A stretch of DNA of 8,254 bases, from positions 1 through 8,254 of the forward strand of contig JAGPGB010000015.1 in the NCBI GenBank assembly GCA_018056215.1, in the 5' to 3' direction. Each line of letters begins with the position of its first letter. Position 1 is the stretch's first letter. The notes beneath the pieces are model-generated. The model searched no databases, was not told the DNA's origin, and worked only from the letters and a program-made list of their open reading frames with translations. The position numbers and the translations under genes were made by a program. The stretch is from Bacteroidales bacterium. GTDB lineage: Bacteria; Bacteroidota; Bacteroidia; Bacteroidales; DTU049. Shown piece after piece: positions 7,163 through 8,254 of the stretch.

Positions 7163-7870
7163 TTGGAACTAACATTAAAACGAAATAGTAACGAATTAAA
7201 ATCATTAAAAAAAACAATTAATGATATTTTTGGGTTTAAAACCAAAAATATTTTCTTATATCAATTAGCCTTGACACCGCGTTTTGTCGAGGCTTTTTTT
7301 AGTGGTGAAAAAATATCAAATGAAAGATTAGAGTTTCTAGGTGATGCAGTCATAGACCTAATCGTTGGTCAATATTTATATAACAAATTCCCATATAAAG
7401 ATGAGGGTTTTCTCACAGAGATACGCTCTCGTGTCGTAAACACCCAATATTTAAGTACTATTGCCAAAGATATAAAACTGTCAGAAATTGCCGAAAAATT
7501 TATTCCAGCTAATCATAAAACACCTTCTAAAAATTGGCTGGGAAATGTGTTTGAGGCCTTTATGGGCGCTATGTTTATAGACAAAGGTTACGATTTTTGT
7601 TATGATTTTTTTATTCATTATATAGCTAATAAGACTTTTGATATTGAGAACATCATTGAAGAAAAGCAAAACTACAAAAGCCAATTGATAGAATATTGTC
7701 AAAAAAATAAATTAAAGATTGAATTTAAATCAGAAAAATTAGATACAAGTAGTGATTTTAAAATTAAAATATTTATAAATAATAAACTCAAAGGAGAATC
7801 TACTGCTCCTACTATAAAACAAGGTGAAAAAGATGCTTCTAAAATAGCTTATGAGAATATAGATAAATAG
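7163..7870 (+). CDS. rnc: Ribonuclease III
   Basis: The 235-residue product has a RNase III catalytic domain (about 15-155) and a C-terminal double-stranded-RNA-binding domain (about 168-233, ending in GEKDASKIAYENI). It cuts double-stranded RNA, notably rRNA precursors. The signature NERLEFLGDAVID (53-65) supplies Glu54, Glu57 and Asp61, matching E. coli Glu38, Glu41 and Asp45. In the second metal motif, WLGNVFEAFMGA, Glu131 matches E. coli Glu117, but Asn128 replaces Asp114. The start is a TTG two bases after the fabF stop. The frame opens only at 7157 and contains no ATG before codon 134, inside the catalytic domain, so TTG is the best available start. There is no Shine-Dalgarno sequence, so translation is probably coupled to termination on fabF. 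No clear terminator follows. Confidence 0.95.
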   Translation: MELTLKRNSNELKSLKKTINDIFGFKTKNIFLYQLALTPRFVEAFFSGEKISNERLEFLGDAVIDLIVGQYLYNKFPYKDEGFLTEIRSRVVNTQYLSTIAKDIKLSEIAEKFIPANHKTPSKNWLGNVFEAFMGAMFIDKGYDFCYDFFIHYIANKTFDIENIIEEKQNYKSQLIEYCQKNKLKIEFKSEKLDTSSDFKIKIFINNKLKGESTAPTIKQGEKDASKIAYENIDK

Positions 7871-7948
7871 AATCTCATTCATTGGTAAATAATTTTTTTG
7901 TTATGCTGATTTTCATTTATTAAAACTACTTCATTACTTTGTATAATC

Positions 7949-7979
7949 TTTGTAATATTCTTATTATTTTGTAATTTTG
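7949..7979 (+). promoter_or_regulatory. ffh promoter
   Basis: TTTG (7949-7952), a 19-bp spacer and TAATTTTG (7972-7979) form the best match in the window to the Bacteroidota consensus TTTG-N19-21-TAnnTTTG. Only 13 bp separate the -7 box from the ffh ATG, so the predicted leader is under about 10 nt. The rest of the 122-bp spacer after rnc (7871-7992) shows no gene and no strong terminator, so some rnc transcripts may read through into ffh. Confidence 0.75.
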
Positions 7980-7992
7980 TAAAAAATATTAT

Positions 7993-8254
7993 ATGTTTGA
8001 TAATCTAAGTGATAGGCTAGAACAGGCATTTAAAAAAATAAAAGGACAGGGACGTATTTCGGAGATTAATATTTCTGAGACATTAAAAGAGATTAGACGT
8101 GCACTAGTAGATGCTGATGTTAACTATAAAATAGCTAAATCTTTCACAGAGAATGTTAAAAATAAAGCTATTGGACAAGAAGTGATCAAGAGTGTCTCTC
8201 CAGGTCAAATGATGATAAAAATTGTCCATGATGAATTAGTTGATCTGATGGGAG
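7993..8254 (+). CDS. ffh: Signal recognition particle GTPase Ffh, N-terminal 87 residues (3' end outside window)
   Basis: An ATG opens a frame that runs off the right edge without a stop. Ffh is the protein part of the bacterial SRP; with 4.5S RNA it binds signal sequences on ribosomes and delivers them to FtsY and SecYEG at the inner membrane. The visible part is the N-domain four-helix bundle: MFDNLSDRLEQAFKKIKGQG is the typical Ffh opening. ISETLKEIRRALVDADVNYKIAK follows, then the segment at 56-71 (VKNKAIGQEVIKSVSP), in the place where Ffh proteins have a conserved G-rich/SLTP-like turn. The GTPase motifs and the methionine-rich M domain lie beyond the window and cannot be checked. FtsY shares the NG fold, but it normally has an acidic N-terminal extension that is absent here. 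No Shine-Dalgarno sequence is present. Confidence 0.93.
   Translation, partial: MFDNLSDRLEQAFKKIKGQGRISEINISETLKEIRRALVDADVNYKIAKSFTENVKNKAIGQEVIKSVSPGQMMIKIVHDELVDLMG

Noticed and set aside
1..8254. Mobile element, phage, CRISPR, toxin-antitoxin or defence system
   Set aside because: All coding capacity is accounted for by housekeeping genes; no repeat array, transposase, integrase, tRNA attachment site or compositional break was seen.

Overview
This window is an ordinary housekeeping stretch from a low-G+C member of the Bacteroidota. Three things support that placement. The SecA is about 1,100 residues, with the long N-terminal half seen in that phylum. The acpP-fabF-rnc gene order is common there. 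The promoter element TAATTTTG, which fits the phylum consensus TAnnTTTG, stands in front of all four genes that appear to start transcription here. I cannot name a genus. The AT-rich spacers and A/T-ending codons would suit a host-associated or small-genome lineage, but nothing in the window proves that.

Layout from left to right: the last 116 codons of ornithine aminotransferase (rocD, +) end at 351. A spacer of about 130 bp with two strong hairpin terminators separates it from the convergent enolase gene (eno, -, 484-1779). A 167-bp AT-rich spacer holds divergent promoters for eno and for secA (+, 1947-5276). A 381-bp very AT-rich gap with no gene follows and ends in the promoter of a tight acpP-fabF-rnc cluster (5658-7870; gaps of 12 and 2 bp). 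After another 122-bp spacer with a well-formed promoter, the first 87 codons of the signal recognition particle GTPase gene (ffh, +) run off the right edge.

Functionally, eno serves glycolysis and rocD serves arginine/ornithine metabolism. acpP and fabF carry and elongate fatty acids for membrane lipid synthesis, and rnc processes rRNA and other double-stranded RNA. secA (post-translational Sec export) and ffh (co-translational membrane targeting) feed the same SecYEG channel. All genes look intact apart from the two cut by the window edges.

I found no mobile element, CRISPR array, tRNA, rRNA, phage gene or defence system, and no convincing previously undescribed system. The points worth a second look are at regulatory level: a uniform promoter box with two flanking variants, a lone strong Shine-Dalgarno sequence before secA, an almost leaderless ffh, a TTG start for rnc, and a catalytic-position Asp-to-Asn substitution in RNase III.
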